Shown: piece after piece, positions 32,863 to 33,173 of the stretch
Layout of the letters: the number at the start of each line of letters is the position of its first letter
Numbering within the stretch: position 1 is the first letter of the stretch
DNA from: an uncultured Oceanospirillaceae bacterium
GTDB taxonomy: Bacteria > Pseudomonadota > Gammaproteobacteria > Pseudomonadales > Balneatricaceae
Direction of reading: 5' to 3'
Assembly: GCA_913057435.1 (NCBI GenBank)
Contig: CAJXNY010000049.1
Coordinates: 1-33,173, forward strand
DNA length: 33,173 nucleotides
Made by a program: the position numbers and the translations under genes
The notes under the pieces: model-generated
What the model was told of the DNA's origin: nothing
The model's database searches: none
The model's input: the letters and a program-made list of their open reading frames with translations, nothing else

Positions 32863-33173
32863 TCATACAGGGATCGGGGCGCGGATGGCCATGTAGATGT
32901 ACTGCTTACCTGGATTGTTAATATCGCTATCAGACCCAAACGTAATCTTAAAACCGTCTGGCAATACTGCGAACCGATCCGGCGTCAACAGATACTCTGA
33001 ATCAGACGCTTCAAGCCTTAATACCGCGTTTGCAAAACCGCGAGCGGCATCAACAACACGCCACCAACCGCTTTGGGTTGCCCCTTTAACAAGCAGATAT
33101 TGAGGTTCCCAGCCTAGACTGATCTGGGGCCCATTATCACTGCCGTTGCCTATATAACTACTACATTGGATTA
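32863..33173 (-). CDS. Module B tail fibre protein, C-terminal part only
   Basis: The frame is open from the right edge of the window to a TGA at 32863-32865. The visible 102 residues read IQCSSYIGNGSDNGPQI, SLGWEPQYLLVKGATQ, RVVDAARGFANAVLRL, LLTPDRFAVLPDGFKIT and end YIYMAIRAPIPV. The QCSSYIGNG...LGWEPQYLLVK pattern is a common C-terminal domain of phage fibres. The final residues and ribosome-binding context match the module A fibre (IWLAIRAQIPV), so the two fibre genes share their distal end. The start and most of the gene lie outside the window. Confidence 0.8.
   Translation of the reverse strand, partial: IQCSSYIGNGSDNGPQISLGWEPQYLLVKGATQSGWWRVVDAARGFANAVLRLEASDSEYLLTPDRFAVLPDGFKITFGSDSDINNPGKQYIYMAIRAPIPV

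Noticed and set aside
1-33173. CRISPR arrays, intact tRNA or rRNA genes, integrase or transposase genes
   Set aside because: None is visible; no regularly spaced repeats were seen and the only tRNA sequence is the 45-bp fragment.

Overview
The window is dominated by a prophage-type region of a gammaproteobacterium. A marine Oceanospirillales-like host is a guess from style only. Nearly all genes lie on the minus strand, are packed with ATGA/TGATG overlaps, and encode contractile-tailed phage structural proteins. The left edge carries a 45-bp 3' fragment of tRNA-Val(GAC) followed by a terminator (about 1651-1745). This is most simply a prophage attachment junction, with flanking host-type sequence to its left, including a membrane-anchored pentapeptide-repeat protein (515-1570).

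Between that junction and the first tail gene (about 1750-8400) is an accessory cargo zone. It holds a Rha-family regulator (2040-2822, minus) and, divergently from it, a visibly more AT-rich two-gene operon (3288-6697, plus). The operon encodes an AAA+ ATPase and a subtilisin-like serine protease. This pair matches IetA/IetS, known first as a plasmid stability/toxin-antitoxin system of an Agrobacterium Ti plasmid and later as the anti-phage system ietAS. Also in the zone are a small two-helix membrane protein and a 194-aa protein of unknown function that has Cys/His spacing reminiscent of CheD-type deamidases.

From 8405 to 24959 (read right to left) lies tail module A with a head-connector cassette: a lambda-gpE-type capsid, small connector proteins, a lambda-Z-like protein, a probable tail terminator, then P2-type V, PAAR, W, J, I, tail fibre, fibre chaperone, sheath (FI), tube (FII), tail assembly chaperone with a -1 frameshift extension, tape measure, U, X and D. 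Directly upstream, from 25193 to the right end, is a second diverged contractile tail module B: (partial fibre), fibre chaperone, sheath, tube, small protein, frameshifting chaperone, tape measure, U, X, D. Both chaperone genes carry the canonical slippery heptamer T TTT TTG, and in both the -1 frame stays open into a sensible extension (fusions of 235 and 127 aa).

No terminase, portal, protease, integrase, repressor, replication or lysis gene is visible. The capsid gene is preceded not by a portal/protease but by a terminator and the gpD gene of module B. The region may therefore be two tandem or recombined prophages, or a larger element whose remaining genes lie beyond the right edge. The most notable observations are the ietAS cargo at the attachment end, the doubled tail modules, the two frameshift cassettes (one with an internally duplicated chaperone domain), and paired terminators inside the late operon of module A.
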